The notes beneath the pieces were generated by a model. That model searched no databases. It was given only the letters and a program-made list of their open reading frames with translations, and had not been told where the DNA came from. Shown here piece after piece: positions 24,642 through 34,344 of a stretch of 64,000 nt of DNA (positions are counted from its first letter, which is position 1; every line of letters starts with the position of its first letter). The translations under genes were made by a program, and so were the position numbers. The DNA lies in the NCBI GenBank assembly GCA_022819605.1, contig JAJEGW010000182.1:1-64000 (forward strand), written 5' to 3'. The DNA is from Silicimonas sp. (lineage in GTDB: Bacteria; Pseudomonadota; Alphaproteobacteria; Rhodobacterales; Rhodobacteraceae).

Positions 24642-25400
24642 ATGATGTCTGCCACCCAAGAGAAGACGACCAGGAGTTCGAGCCCGACCGACGATGCGAC
24701 TGCCAAAGCCGTCTTCTCGAATGAGAGAACGGTGCAGGTGCCCAAGATCACATTGCCTGTGTCCCTCAGACCCAACACCCGCTTGAAGATGGACGGTTTG
24801 GAATTCCTGTCGCTGCTCCCAGAGAGCGCCATTCCCGTCGCCTTCCTTGATCCGCAGTACCGAGGCGTTCTGGACAAGCTCGCCTATGGCAACGAGGGGA
24901 AGTCGCGCGGAATGCGACGCAGTGCCATGGCACAAATGTCTGATGCGCTGATTGGCGATTTTGTGCGAGGCATTGACCGCGTGCTGGTTCCGTCCGGACA
25001 TCTGTTTCTTTGGGTGGACAAGTTTCACCTGTGCCAAGGCGTGCGTCCTTGGCTGGAAGGCACGAGCCTTGAAATCGTCGACCTGATGACATGGGACAAG
25101 GGAACCTTCGGCATGGGGTACCGCACCAGACGTCGTGCGGAACATTGCATCGTCCTGCAAAGGCGGCCCGTCAGGGCAAAGGGCGTGTGGAAAGTCCACA
25201 ACATTACGGACGTCGTTCTGGAAAAGGTGTCGAAACGCGAGCATCCGCATGCCAAGCCGGTCGAACTGCAGGGGCGCTTGATTTCTGCGGTGAGCAGCGA
25301 GGGGGACTTTGTCATTGATCCCGCAGCCGGATCATTTTCCGTTCTTGACGCAGCACTGCAACACAACCGCAATTTCCTGGGCTGCGACTTGAACGGTTGA
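24642..25400 (+). CDS. Orphan DNA methyltransferase (N6-adenine/N4-cytosine type)
   Basis: The 252-residue protein starts at tandem ATGs 24642/24645 behind AGAAAGGAC. Motif IV comes first (FLDPQYRG, residues 68-75, in place of the usual DPPY) and motif I last (VIDPAAGSFSVLDAA, from about residue 224), the beta-class order. HPHAKPVELQGRLI is the conserved segment before motif I. No restriction endonuclease is adjacent, so it is probably an orphan regulatory or phage-derived enzyme. The DPQY variant still keeps the Asp-Pro and Tyr expected for base binding. Confidence 0.82.
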   Translation: MMSATQEKTTRSSSPTDDATAKAVFSNERTVQVPKITLPVSLRPNTRLKMDGLEFLSLLPESAIPVAFLDPQYRGVLDKLAYGNEGKSRGMRRSAMAQMSDALIGDFVRGIDRVLVPSGHLFLWVDKFHLCQGVRPWLEGTSLEIVDLMTWDKGTFGMGYRTRRRAEHCIVLQRRPVRAKGVWKVHNITDVVLEKVSKREHPHAKPVELQGRLISAVSSEGDFVIDPAAGSFSVLDAALQHNRNFLGCDLNG

Positions 25401-25957
25401 CGGCATGACGGGCATGCCGAATCCGAGACAGTAGCTGACCCGAAGACCAAGGCACCCTTCCAAGTTGGTCTTCCGCTTCACCAGTCGCTGGGGCAAAGTC
25501 CTTTCAAGAGCGTTTCGGCAAGCGCCTTATTGCAAGTTCTGTTGCTGCCGACCTATGGCGGGGTCTGGGCATCAAGCTTTCGGCATTTGAAGCACACAGT
25601 ATCGAATTTTGACATGCATGGAGAGATCGATAGCCGCGCTCGACATCAACCATCGCTCGGCAACCTAATTTTCCCGTCGGTCGTCACTCGGATGGAGCGC
25701 AACATCGTGATCAACGCAACAAAAACTGACTTCCGCATGATCAAGGTCGGCTTCGAAACGCCGATCTGCTGTGACGAGAGGCTATGTGGTCTGCGTCCAG
25801 ACCCATGACAAAGATTCCATGCGGCACATGTCAGTGATTCACTGGCGAGTTCCGAGTGTTCATGCCACTCCTGCGAGGCATCATGTGCTTTTGTTCGATA
25901 GATGCGGCCATAGAATTCAATCACGAAATGTGACTAAGCGATACGGCATCTTAATGG
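25401..25957. other. Long intergenic stretch without a supported gene
   Basis: 557 bases between the methyltransferase stop and the end of the phosphatase gene. A short inverted repeat (CGGCATG 25401-25407 with CATGCCG 25413-25419) directly follows the methyltransferase stop and could help termination. The remaining open frames have no resemblance to known proteins. Confidence 0.4.
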
Positions 25958-27073
25958 CTAATGGATGCCGTCTTCAAGAACGCCGTCCGCTGACATCTGC
26001 GCGTACAGCAGACCTTCGCGCAATCCACGGTCCGCAACGGTCAGACGGTCGGTTGGCCATATCCGGAGCAAGGCCTGCAGGATGGCAGCGCCAGACATGA
26101 TCAATGCATGTCGGTCGTGCCCGATGCGTGGATCCGCGCGACGACCTTGTGGCCCCAGTTCAAGATACTTGTTGATAACTTTGTCGATCTGATCGGAAGT
26201 CATTCTGAGGCCATCCACCTTCGTTCGGTCATACCTGGCAAGTCCAAGGTGACTCGCGGCCACTGTGGTCACCGTCCCGGATGTGCCGACGATCTGGAAA
26301 CCCTCGCGCGTCTGTTCCGCCTCATATGGCGAAAATTCCGCGAGGCATTCTTCAAAGCAACAGCTCATCAAGGCAAATCGAGCTGCATCGTCGTCAACGT
26401 CGACAAACTGGTCGCGAAGCGTCGAAACACCCAGCGGCACGGATATCCAGTCGACCACATGGGCCGTCGGAAATGGAGACGATGAGTCTGGCGGAAATCC
26501 TGTCTTGAGGCGCATGATTGATCGAGGCCTCTCGATCTTATGTACGCGGCTGAGGTCAATCCAGACCAGTTCGGTTGAGCCGCCGCCGATATCGACAACC
26601 AGCAGTTGCTCGGTTTTGGACGAAACAAGGGGCGCGCAGGAAATCACTGCCAAGCGCGCTTCCTCTTCGGGAGCAATCACTTCCAGTTCAAAGCCGGTCT
26701 CGCGGGCTACTGTCTTGAGAAAAGACTTTCCGTTCCTTGCCCGACGACAGGCTTCGGTAGCAACCAGCCGCATGCGCTTGACGCCGTGCCTGTCGAGCTT
26801 CGCGCGGCAGACCTTCAGCGCATTCAACGTTCTACGCATTGCTTGGCGAGAAAGAAAGCCACTGGCTTCAAGGCCCTGCCCCAATTGAACGCTCTTGGAA
26901 AAGCTGTCGACGACATGAAACTGACTGCCCTTCGGCTGAGCAATCAGCATGCGACACGAATTGGTGCCGAGATCCAGTGCCATGTACAAATCGGCCGGAT
27001 CCGGCAGCTCCGGCATGGCACCATCAACCTCGATCGGGAACGGCGCAACACCGGCACGACTCTTGGGCGGCAT
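25958..27073 (-). CDS. Exopolyphosphatase/GppA-family phosphatase
   Basis: From ATG 27073, with GGAGG five bases upstream, the protein has 371 residues. ALDLGTNSCRMLI near the N-terminus and VVDIGGGSTELVW are the phosphate-1 and phosphate-2 motifs of the ASKHA-fold Ppx/GppA family, and GTSGTVTTVAA is the third nucleotide-binding element. It hydrolyses polyphosphate and/or pppGpp; sequence alone does not separate these roles. In many alphaproteobacteria this gene lies beside rlmE, which is not seen here. Confidence 0.9.
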   Translation of the reverse strand: MPPKSRAGVAPFPIEVDGAMPELPDPADLYMALDLGTNSCRMLIAQPKGSQFHVVDSFSKSVQLGQGLEASGFLSRQAMRRTLNALKVCRAKLDRHGVKRMRLVATEACRRARNGKSFLKTVARETGFELEVIAPEEEARLAVISCAPLVSSKTEQLLVVDIGGGSTELVWIDLSRVHKIERPRSIMRLKTGFPPDSSSPFPTAHVVDWISVPLGVSTLRDQFVDVDDDAARFALMSCCFEECLAEFSPYEAEQTREGFQIVGTSGTVTTVAASHLGLARYDRTKVDGLRMTSDQIDKVINKYLELGPQGRRADPRIGHDRHALIMSGAAILQALLRIWPTDRLTVADRGLREGLLYAQMSADGVLEDGIH

Positions 27074-27526
27074 CTCGCCCTCCAAACTCTGGTTGTGGCA
27101 AGCTTAAGGGATTGAGTGCCGCCCACACAAGCAATCTGTCGAACCTGTGCGCAACGTGGTCGTCACGGTACAGGTGGTTTGGCGACTTCCCAGAGTTCCG
27201 AACCACCTTCGCGGCCTACGCTTGCCCTGCAATCCGTGCCAATGATCACTCGTTGGGTGCAACTGACGATTGTGACTGATGCAATGCACTTGGCATTCAA
27301 TCCTTACGTTGAACAAGTGTCTCCACTACGCCTGCTTGTTTGCGAACCGCTTTCAGATGCAACTTCATGAACGAAACGCGAGACAACGGTCAGAATCGAC
27401 ATTCACGTCGGTATCGGCGGCAATCCAATGATGAAGGCGCGCTGCAGACCTCTTGAAGAATTGACGTTGCATGAAGCACGACTCCCGGAAACTGGGAATT
27501 GCGGAGCCCTCCAACCATCTCCCGGA
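27074..27526. other. Intergenic stretch without a supported gene
   Basis: 453 bases between two minus-strand genes. A hairpin-forming repeat AGGTGGTT (27172-27179) and AACCACCT (27201-27208) is the only structure noted. No protein or known RNA is recognised. Confidence 0.4.
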
Positions 27527-28372
27527 TCAGCCTCCAGGTGAGAATTCGAACGCGATCCGGCAATGGTCGCTCGGACCCCACTCCCCCGGCTCGTTGAGGG
27601 CCCGCACCGTCAGCGCATCGGCAAGTTCCGCAGAGGCGAAGACGTAGTCAAGCTGGCGCGTTGCCGTCTCAGGTGACCGACCGGGGGAATAATGTGTGGG
27701 AACATTCCTGCTGTCGCGCGGCAACTCGTCCGGCCAGGGATCGGCCTGCCTGCCGTTCGGGTATTCCGGCCCGACGCAGGGCAGGCCCAAGGCATCCATC
27801 CTGTCGAACACGGTCTTGTGGCGCATGGCCCAGTATTCGTCGCCACATTCTCCATAGCCCCGCAGGATGTTCATGTCGCCAGCCGCCAGGATGCGATGCC
27901 CTGCCCGCTTCGCGATGAAGGTGGACAGGTCGGAAACGACATGGTGAGCCGAAACGTCCGCGAAGATGCGCTTGTCTGCCGAGGCATGCGTGCTCACCCA
28001 TGGGGCATACATCGAGATGGCGATCAGGGGATCGCCTGAGGACGGCGTGACGACCGCCGCGGCGAGCGTTCCAGGCCAGCTGGCCACCAGTTCCCTGCTT
28101 TCTGCCACTTCGAGCCGCTTCGCTTCGATCCGATCGAGCTCAATGCGGTTGGACAACTTGACGATCGCGGTCCTGTACCGAGTCCTTGCACCAACAATCA
28201 TGGTCTCCCATGGCGCGCCATCGACCTCGATCGCGGGATCGGCTTGAATCCTTTCCGCGACATCCGCAGGGGGCTCGCTCGCTTCCTGCAACAGCGCCAA
28301 GTCGATATCCATGTCAAGCAGGCGTCGCCAGGGTTGGGGCCGGCGACCAATATTCCAGGAGATGACTTTCAT
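27527..28372 (-). CDS. Endonuclease/exonuclease/phosphatase-family protein
   Basis: From ATG 28372 the 281-residue protein begins MKVISWNIGRRPQPWRRL, the usual start of the EEP fold. LLQEASEP supplies the metal-binding Glu, AGDMNILRGYGE the Asp/Asn pair and GPSDHCRI the catalytic SDH motif. It is a Mg-dependent phosphodiesterase-type enzyme of unknown substrate. There is no signal peptide, so it is probably cytoplasmic. The 25 extra in-frame residues upstream to 28447 do not match the family. Confidence 0.85.
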   Translation of the reverse strand: MKVISWNIGRRPQPWRRLLDMDIDLALLQEASEPPADVAERIQADPAIEVDGAPWETMIVGARTRYRTAIVKLSNRIELDRIEAKRLEVAESRELVASWPGTLAAAVVTPSSGDPLIAISMYAPWVSTHASADKRIFADVSAHHVVSDLSTFIAKRAGHRILAAGDMNILRGYGECGDEYWAMRHKTVFDRMDALGLPCVGPEYPNGRQADPWPDELPRDSRNVPTHYSPGRSPETATRQLDYVFASAELADALTVRALNEPGEWGPSDHCRIAFEFSPGG

Positions 28373-28564
28373 GGTAATTCGCACCTCACGATAACCGTGC
28401 ACTGTCAGGACCGTCCTTAGCGGCTTCCAAGGCTCTTGCCACCGCACTCACTACAAGGTTTCAGGCCAGCAGAGGACGCGTGTTTACCTGGCTACCTGCG
28501 CTAACCCGAAATTTCGGACCCAGCGGACTACCGAGCGGACAGGCGGAGATCGCGGCGTCTACGG

Positions 28565-28789
28565 TTAGTCCTGAATGGGCGGATGTGGCACTCCTGCATC
28601 CGCAAGGCACCTTGCCAGCTTCTTGAATAAGTGGGGGTGACCGCGAATGCTGTCCACAGTTGAATTTACCGTTGTGGGCTTCCTCCCCGGCAGCCTCATG
28701 TGGATGCGATTGTCATCTTCATTCCACCACACGCTCACATGATCGAGATATGCAGTCTTGCCGCCTTGCTTGGCTTTCCTGATCGGCAC
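28565..28789 (-). CDS. Small conserved-looking protein of unknown function
   Basis: GTG 28789 preceded by GGAGAGGGGAAG gives a 74-residue protein (PIRKAKQGGKTAYLDHVSVW... ending AGVPHPPIQD). The composition is protein-like, with a compact YLDHVSVWWNEDDNRIHMRLPG segment suggesting beta strands. The open frame extends to ATG 28876, but those residues are Cys-rich and lack a ribosome-binding site. A palindrome CCGAAATTTCGG at 28506-28517 lies downstream. Function unknown. Confidence 0.5.
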   Translation of the reverse strand: MPIRKAKQGGKTAYLDHVSVWWNEDDNRIHMRLPGRKPTTVNSTVDSIRGHPHLFKKLARCLADAGVPHPPIQD

Positions 28790-29227
28790 GTTGCTTCCCC
28801 TCTCCTGTGACCGCTTCATTGGTGAATCGCCGCATTGACACGGACATTTGCCACACCATGCATCGGCATTGTTCACGTCATGTCAATTTCCGCAGTTTCC
28901 GCACTGCACTGCCCAAATGTACACAGTGGGAAAATGGTCAGGGTGCGGATGGTACTGACCGGACAGGCACATAGTCTTGGGAACCGGCTTCTGGTGGTTT
29001 TGTTTGAATTGCCGTCCTGCATGGCGGGCGAACAGTGCTGCGCACATCCGGCCACATCAACTGGCTCGTTGTTCAATTTGGGCAATCAATCGAAGCATTG
29101 CGCAAATTCGGGTCGCACCGATCCCAAGTTCCGGCAGTTCCGGGCCTCAGACAGAGACAGCATCTCGGAGTCGACAATAAATCTGCCTGCGTGTAGAGCG
29201 CTGGAACTCAAGCGCAGGAGACGACCG
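28790..29227. other. Upstream region of serS, no gene supported
   Basis: This 438-base region should carry the serS promoter, divergent from the small minus-strand gene. In-frame extension of serS upstream to 28835 is open but unlike seryl-tRNA synthetase. No clear sigma70 pair or T-box-like structure was found. Confidence 0.4.
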
Positions 29228-30517
29228 ATGCACGACATTCGCGCGATTCGCGAAGACCCCGCCGCGTTCGATGCCGCAATGGCTCGCCGGGGAATGCTGC
29301 GTCCATCGTCGGAAATCCTCGCAATCGACAAGGTGCGACGTTCCAAGATTGCGGCCGCAGAGGCCGCCCAGGCTGACCGAAACACGGCATCGAAGGAAGT
29401 TGGCGCAGCATTGGCCAAGGGCGACGATGCAAAATTCGAACGCCTGCGCGCCCTCGTTGCGGAAAAGAAGGACGAGATCGCGCGACTCGAAGGCGAGGCC
29501 GCCGCGGAAGATGCACGACTGCGGGACTTCCTGCTGGAACTGCCGAACGTCCCGCATGACGACGTGCCGCATGGCACCGACGAGAGCGAAAACCTGGAGA
29601 TGCATCGCTGGGGCGAACCGCCGGTCTTCGACTTCGACCCGGTCGAGCACTTCGACATCGCGGGTGTCATGCCGGGCATGGACTTCGAGACTGCCGCCAA
29701 GCTTTCCGGAAGCCGGTTCGTTGTTCTCCGCGGGGCGGTGGCCCGGGTGCACAGGGCATTGGCCCAGATGATGCTCGACATTCACACGTCCGAAAACGGC
29801 CTCACCGAGACCATGACGCCGGTGCTCGTGCGCGATGAACCCATGGTCGGGACGAACCAGTTGCCCAAGTTCGCTGAGGACAGCTACGCCACCCGCGAAG
29901 GGCTGTGGTTGATCCCCACTTCCGAAGTGACGCTGACAAACACGGTACGGGACAGCATACTTGACGCCGATTCCCTCCCGATTCGATTGACGGCACATAC
30001 CCAGTGTTTCCGGTCCGAGGCCGGGGCCGCCGGCAAGGACACCGCGGGCATGCTCCGTCAGCACCAGTTCGAAAAGGTCGAAATGGTGTCGATCGTGCAT
30101 CCGGACGCGTCGGAGGAAGAGCAAAAGCGAATGCTCCGCTGTGCTGAAGGGATTCTCGAACGTCTTGGCCTTGCCTACCGCACGGTTTCGCTTTGCACTG
30201 GCGATCTCGGATTCGGCGCCCGGCGAACCTATGACGTCGAAGTCTGGCTGCCCGGACAGAACAGGTATAGAGAGATCTCCTCGGTCTCGACCTGCGGCGA
30301 TTTCCAGTCGCGAAGAATGAACGCGCGGTTTCGCGAAGGGGACGGCAAGCCGGAATTCGTGCACACGTTGAACGGCTCGGGCCTTGCGGTCGGACGGACG
30401 TTGATTGCCGTGCTCGAGCATGGCCAAACGGCCGACGGCGGCGTTGAGCTGCCCGAAGAGCTGCTGCCCTGGCTGGGCGGAGCCAAGGCAATCACGCCTG
30501 AAGGATTGCTCATGTGA
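29228..30517 (+). CDS. serS: Seryl-tRNA synthetase
   Basis: From ATG 29228, behind AGGAG, the 429-residue class II synthetase begins [22 protein letters not shown]. An antiparallel coiled-coil arm (about 30-100) is followed by the catalytic domain with motif 2 ([26 protein letters not shown]) and motif 3 ([17 protein letters not shown]). It charges tRNA-Ser (and tRNA-Sec where present). Length is normal. It is convergent with der, with 175 bases between. Confidence 0.97.
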   Translation: MHDIRAIREDPAAFDAAMARRGMLRPSSEILAIDKVRRSKIAAAEAAQADRNTASKEVGAALAKGDDAKFERLRALVAEKKDEIARLEGEAAAEDARLRDFLLELPNVPHDDVPHGTDESENLEMHRWGEPPVFDFDPVEHFDIAGVMPGMDFETAAKLSGSRFVVLRGAVARVHRALAQMMLDIHTSENGLTETMTPVLVRDEPMVGTNQLPKFAEDSYATREGLWLIPTSEVTLTNTVRDSILDADSLPIRLTAHTQCFRSEAGAAGKDTAGMLRQHQFEKVEMVSIVHPDASEEEQKRMLRCAEGILERLGLAYRTVSLCTGDLGFGARRTYDVEVWLPGQNRYREISSVSTCGDFQSRRMNARFREGDGKPEFVHTLNGSGLAVGRTLIAVLEHGQTADGGVELPEELLPWLGGAKAITPEGLLM

Positions 30518-30692
30518 CTGCGTCAACGAGCGACCTTCTCGCCGGCCGCTTCAGTAGTTCGCGAATTCGGCACCGGGACTGATCACGCTGGAAACCTTCC
30601 GTGCGCATTCTGAAGCGATCGAAGGCGCTCGCTGCCTCAACGCTGGTTCCTGGACGAACCGTGGCTGATCGGGCCTGGAAAAATTGGCCGGG

Positions 30693-32150
30693 TCAATTGC
30701 CTCCCGGCTTGATCGAGCCGAGATGCTTGCGAAGCCGCGAAGGACCTGGCTTCTTCCTGTCGCGGTAGGGATTCTTGTGGCCTTGGCCGCGAAAGGTCAG
30801 CCGAACAGGCGTGCCCGGCATGTCGAAATCCTCGCGCATTGCATTGGTCAGGTACCGTCTGTAGCTCTCGTTCAGCTTTTGCGGATACGAGCACATGACG
30901 ACAAAGCCCGGCGGTCGGGTTCTGACTTGGGTGATGTACCGCAGCCTTATGCGACGCCCGCCGGGGGCGGGCGGAGGATGCGCCGCGATGACCTCCACGA
31001 GCCAGCGGTTCAGTTCGGCCGTGCCAACGCGGCGATTCCAGACCTGGTACGCACGGATTACCGCTTTACGCAGGCGGTCCATTCCGGTGCCTGTGCTGGC
31101 CGAAACCGCGATGAGCGGAGCGCCGCGAAGCTGGGGGAGCAACCGCTCGAACTTTTCGGACAGGTCGCGAAACGCTGCCTGCCTTTGCCTGACCTTGTCC
31201 CACTTGTTGACCGCAACCACGACCGCGCGTCCCTCGCGCTCGGCCAGATCAGCAATGCGGAGATCCTGCTGTTCAAAGGGGATTGCTGCGTCGAGAAGGA
31301 CGATCACGACCTCGGCGAACTTGACGGCACGGAGCCCGTCTCCGACCGATAGCCGTTCGAGCTTGTCCTGCACGCGAGCCTTCTTCCGCATTCCGGCCGT
31401 GTCGAAGACACGAACCGGCAAGCCGTTCCAGTCAAGAAAGACCGAAATCGCGTCGCGCGTTATTCCTGCCTCCGGCCCGGCCAGCAGGCGGTCTTCGCCC
31501 AGCAACTGGTTCACGAGCGTTGACTTGCCTGCGTTTGGCCGGCCAACCACTGCAACCTTGAGGGGAAATTCAGGAGAGAGAACGCGTTCTCCGTCATTGC
31601 CTTCGCCGGTATCGGCCTCCGCTTCGGTTTCGCGCGCCTCGGCGTCCTGTTCCGCATTGCGAACCAACGGCTCCAGAAGCGCATGAAGCTCGTGCATGCC
31701 TTCGCCGTGTTCGGCCGATAGCGGCAAAGGGTCGCCGAATCCAAGAGAAAATGCTTCAAGAAGCCCGGCGTCCCCGGCCCGCCCTTCAGCCTTGTTTGCC
31801 ACGAGAATCACTGTAGCGGACTTGCGTCGCAGAATGTTCGCAAGGGTCATGTCGTCCGGCAGAACGCCCGCACGTGCATCAAACATGAAGAGACATGCAT
31901 CAGCCGAGTCGATCGCGCGCTCGGTCAGTCGCCACATGCGAGCCTGCAGGCTCTCGTCGCTTGCCTCTTCCAGCCCGGCCGTATCCATGACCGTGCAATG
32001 CGTTTCGGCAATGCGCGCATCGCCCTCACGCAGGTCCCGCGTCACCCCAGGCTGGTCGTTGACAAGCGCGAGACGCTTCCCCACGAGGCGATTGAACAGC
32101 GTCGACTTGCCCACGTTGGGACGTCCGACAATGGCCAGCCTGAAGGTCAT
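30693..32150 (-). CDS. der: Ribosome-associated GTPase Der (EngA)
   Basis: The 485-residue protein has two tandem GTPase domains, each with a P-loop (GRPNVGKST at residues 8-16 and GRPNAGKST near 205), DTAG switches and NKxE/NKWD base-recognition motifs, then the C-terminal KH-like domain ([20 protein letters not shown]). An acidic linker between the G domains is typical. Der is essential for 50S assembly. It follows bamB by 20 bases on the minus strand, an arrangement conserved in many proteobacteria. Confidence 0.96.
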   Translation of the reverse strand: MTFRLAIVGRPNVGKSTLFNRLVGKRLALVNDQPGVTRDLREGDARIAETHCTVMDTAGLEEASDESLQARMWRLTERAIDSADACLFMFDARAGVLPDDMTLANILRRKSATVILVANKAEGRAGDAGLLEAFSLGFGDPLPLSAEHGEGMHELHALLEPLVRNAEQDAEARETEAEADTGEGNDGERVLSPEFPLKVAVVGRPNAGKSTLVNQLLGEDRLLAGPEAGITRDAISVFLDWNGLPVRVFDTAGMRKKARVQDKLERLSVGDGLRAVKFAEVVIVLLDAAIPFEQQDLRIADLAEREGRAVVVAVNKWDKVRQRQAAFRDLSEKFERLLPQLRGAPLIAVSASTGTGMDRLRKAVIRAYQVWNRRVGTAELNRWLVEVIAAHPPPAPGGRRIRLRYITQVRTRPPGFVVMCSYPQKLNESYRRYLTNAMREDFDMPGTPVRLTFRGQGHKNPYRDRKKPGPSRLRKHLGSIKPGGN

Positions 32151-32170
32151 GGGTCATGCGCCTGCACGAA

Positions 32171-33505
32171 TCAACGAAAGGCGTGAAGCTGGCCGTCTTC
32201 CGTCACGACATACAGAGTCTCGCCAGCAATTACGGGGTTGCGGGCTGCTCCGGAGGACAGGTCCAGTGTACCAGCCAGTTCGCCCGACACGGGATCGAAC
32301 CGGCGCAGCAGGCCGTCACTCGAGGCAAGAAGCAGGTGTCCTCCTGCAAGGACCGGACCGTAATGTGCAAAAATCGCCTTGCGGCGCGCGATGCGTTCGC
32401 GCGTGAAATATGGCAGTTCCTGCGCCCAGATCGCCCTTCCGGTTGCCGCGTCAAGTCGCATCAGGCGGTTTTCTTCGGACACCAGGAAGACCGAACCCCC
32501 AGCTACCCAGACGGGACTGAGGCCGCCTGCGTCAACGTCCCAGACAGACACACCGGTGCCTGCATCGAATGCCGAGGCACGACCAGAGTGATTGCCAGCA
32601 TAGACGACGCCATTGGACACGACCGGTGCTGCCGTCAATTCGGAAAATCGACTGAACGCGCGCCTGTGAGTCTCGCTTGTAACGCTTGCCACCCATGTCT
32701 GCGCGCCGGACCCGATGGTTGCTGCAACCAGCTGGCCGGACGGCAGCGGGAATACGACTTGTGACCCGGCAACCACGGGTGCCGAACCGCCAGAAATTCC
32801 GTTTTCGCTGGTGGCGCCGATGGCCTGCCAGAGAATCCGCCCGTTCCTGGCGTCAATGGCCCATCCCACGGAGTTTCGCGTGACCAGGTAGACAATGCCT
32901 TCGTATACAGTGGGAGCGCCGGAAACCGCGGATTCAAGGTTCTGCACCCAGCGCACGTCGCCCGTCGCGGCTTCCAGTGCGGTCAAGGTGCCGAAGCCCG
33001 AACTCGCGAAGACTGCACCGCGTGCAACGGCCAGGCCACCGCCCGATCCCTCGTCCGCATTCTCGGAGGCTGGTGTCAGGTCCTGAGCCCACAACAGCTC
33101 TCCTGCCGTCGTGTGTGCCGAAACCCGTGCCCGGCTGTCGAGTGTGAAGACCCGCCCGTCCGCGACGACCGGATCGGCCGTGATCCGGTGCCTTCGATCG
33201 TTGCCCTGCCCGATTGACACGCTCCACGCCAGCGAAAGATTTCGGGAGAGAGCGAGATGCGTCAGGTGATGATGCACGTTGCCGTTGACATGCGTCCATC
33301 CCGCGTTCGCGCGAGCGGGTGGAAGGTTCAGCGGCGCGGCGCGGTTCTCTATGACATGCATGGGCGAGCCGGCTATGTCCAGCCGCTCACCTTCCAGCAA
33401 CTCTTCCCCTTCGCCGCACGCAGCAAGCGCCATTGCGACCAAGACCAGAATGCCAAGCCTATTCACGACTCGCACGTCGCTGACTGAACGTTTCAGCCTA
33501 TGCAT
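32171..33505 (-). CDS. bamB: BamB-like outer-membrane assembly lipoprotein (PQQ-type beta-propeller)
   Basis: The 444-residue precursor has a lipoprotein signal ending LAAC (Cys about residue 30), then repeated PQQ/YWTD-like blades such as VFTLDSRARVSAHTTAGELLW, FGTLTALEAATGDVRW and AIDARNGRILW, predicting an eight-bladed propeller. BamB helps BamA fold outer-membrane proteins. It overlaps the end of the upstream YfgM-like gene by 8 bases and precedes der, the usual yfgM-bamB-der order. Confidence 0.9.
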   Translation of the reverse strand: MHRLKRSVSDVRVVNRLGILVLVAMALAACGEGEELLEGERLDIAGSPMHVIENRAAPLNLPPARANAGWTHVNGNVHHHLTHLALSRNLSLAWSVSIGQGNDRRHRITADPVVADGRVFTLDSRARVSAHTTAGELLWAQDLTPASENADEGSGGGLAVARGAVFASSGFGTLTALEAATGDVRWVQNLESAVSGAPTVYEGIVYLVTRNSVGWAIDARNGRILWQAIGATSENGISGGSAPVVAGSQVVFPLPSGQLVAATIGSGAQTWVASVTSETHRRAFSRFSELTAAPVVSNGVVYAGNHSGRASAFDAGTGVSVWDVDAGGLSPVWVAGGSVFLVSEENRLMRLDAATGRAIWAQELPYFTRERIARRKAIFAHYGPVLAGGHLLLASSDGLLRRFDPVSGELAGTLDLSSGAARNPVIAGETLYVVTEDGQLHAFR

Positions 33506-34148
33506 CCTCGGGCGTTCCTCCTAGAGCCACAATCAGCCACGAGGCGCGCCTGCGCAAACTCTCTGTCATTTCGGCATCGGCAAGAATTCCGTTCAAGGTC
33601 TCGATGGCGGTCTCTGTTCGGCCAAGCTCAATTTCGGCAAGGGCACGCTGCTCGACGGCCAGAAGGCGGAACAGGTTGCCGGGTTTCGTGAGCGGTTCAA
33701 GACGAGCCATGCGCTCTTCCGGTGCCGCATCCGAGATCATCACGGATTTCAGGACCGCAAGGTCGCGATACACGGAGGGAACCTCGGTGTCGTCCGAAAT
33801 TGCCTCCAAGGTCGCCAAAGCGCGCCCTTCTTCGCCAGCCTCGATCTCCGCAGCCGCCTGAAACAGTCGGACGATCGCGTTCCGACCCGCTGAGCCGCTG
33901 TCAAGGGCGGCGAGAATCTCTGCCCGGGCCGCCGGCGCATCTTCCGACTGGGCATTCAACAATGCGTCGCCGGCGGCTTCGGCTTCTGCCCGGGCCCGGG
34001 CCTTTTGCCACTCGAAGGCGGCGGCTCCGCCTACGACCAGCACGACGAAGGCGACGGCGACCCAGCCGTATCGGCGCATGAGCCGGAAGAGCCTGTCGCG
34101 ACGGACTTCCTCGGTAACTTCACTGATGAACGAATCCTGGCTGGACAC
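33498..34148 (-). CDS. YfgM-like single-pass membrane protein with TPR-type repeats
   Basis: The 216-residue protein has a cytoplasmic N-terminus, one transmembrane helix (about residues 26-46, WVAVAFVVLVVGGAAAF) and a periplasmic helical repeat region. This is the build of YfgM, an ancillary component of the Sec translocon and periplasmic chaperone network. The start is GTG 34148. Its position directly before bamB and der supports the assignment more than sequence identity does. Confidence 0.8.
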   Translation of the reverse strand: MSSQDSFISEVTEEVRRDRLFRLMRRYGWVAVAFVVLVVGGAAAFEWQKARARAEAEAAGDALLNAQSEDAPAARAEILAALDSGSAGRNAIVRLFQAAAEIEAGEEGRALATLEAISDDTEVPSVYRDLAVLKSVMISDAAPEERMARLEPLTKPGNLFRLLAVEQRALAEIELGRTETAIETLNGILADAEMTESLRRRASWLIVALGGTPEDA

Positions 34149-34344
34149 TGCAAATTTCCATCCATTGCTGCGGTCTGCGCCCTCTTATCGCCTGCATGCG
34201 GAAATGCAAAGAACACAATGAGCTCAAATGGTTGAAATCTTGCCGTGAACTGCCCAATTATGCAAGTCACGGCAATATGATTGCCTTGTTGCACAGAGTG
34301 GTACGCTTGGCCTGTTAGCCAGTGGCCGCGAGGACAAGAAAGCC

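Noticed and set aside
22049..27466. Shared 15-mer CTTGAAGAATTGACG at 22049-22063 and 27452-27466
   Set aside because: An exact 15-mer repeated once in 64 kb is expected by chance; similarity does not extend without an indel.
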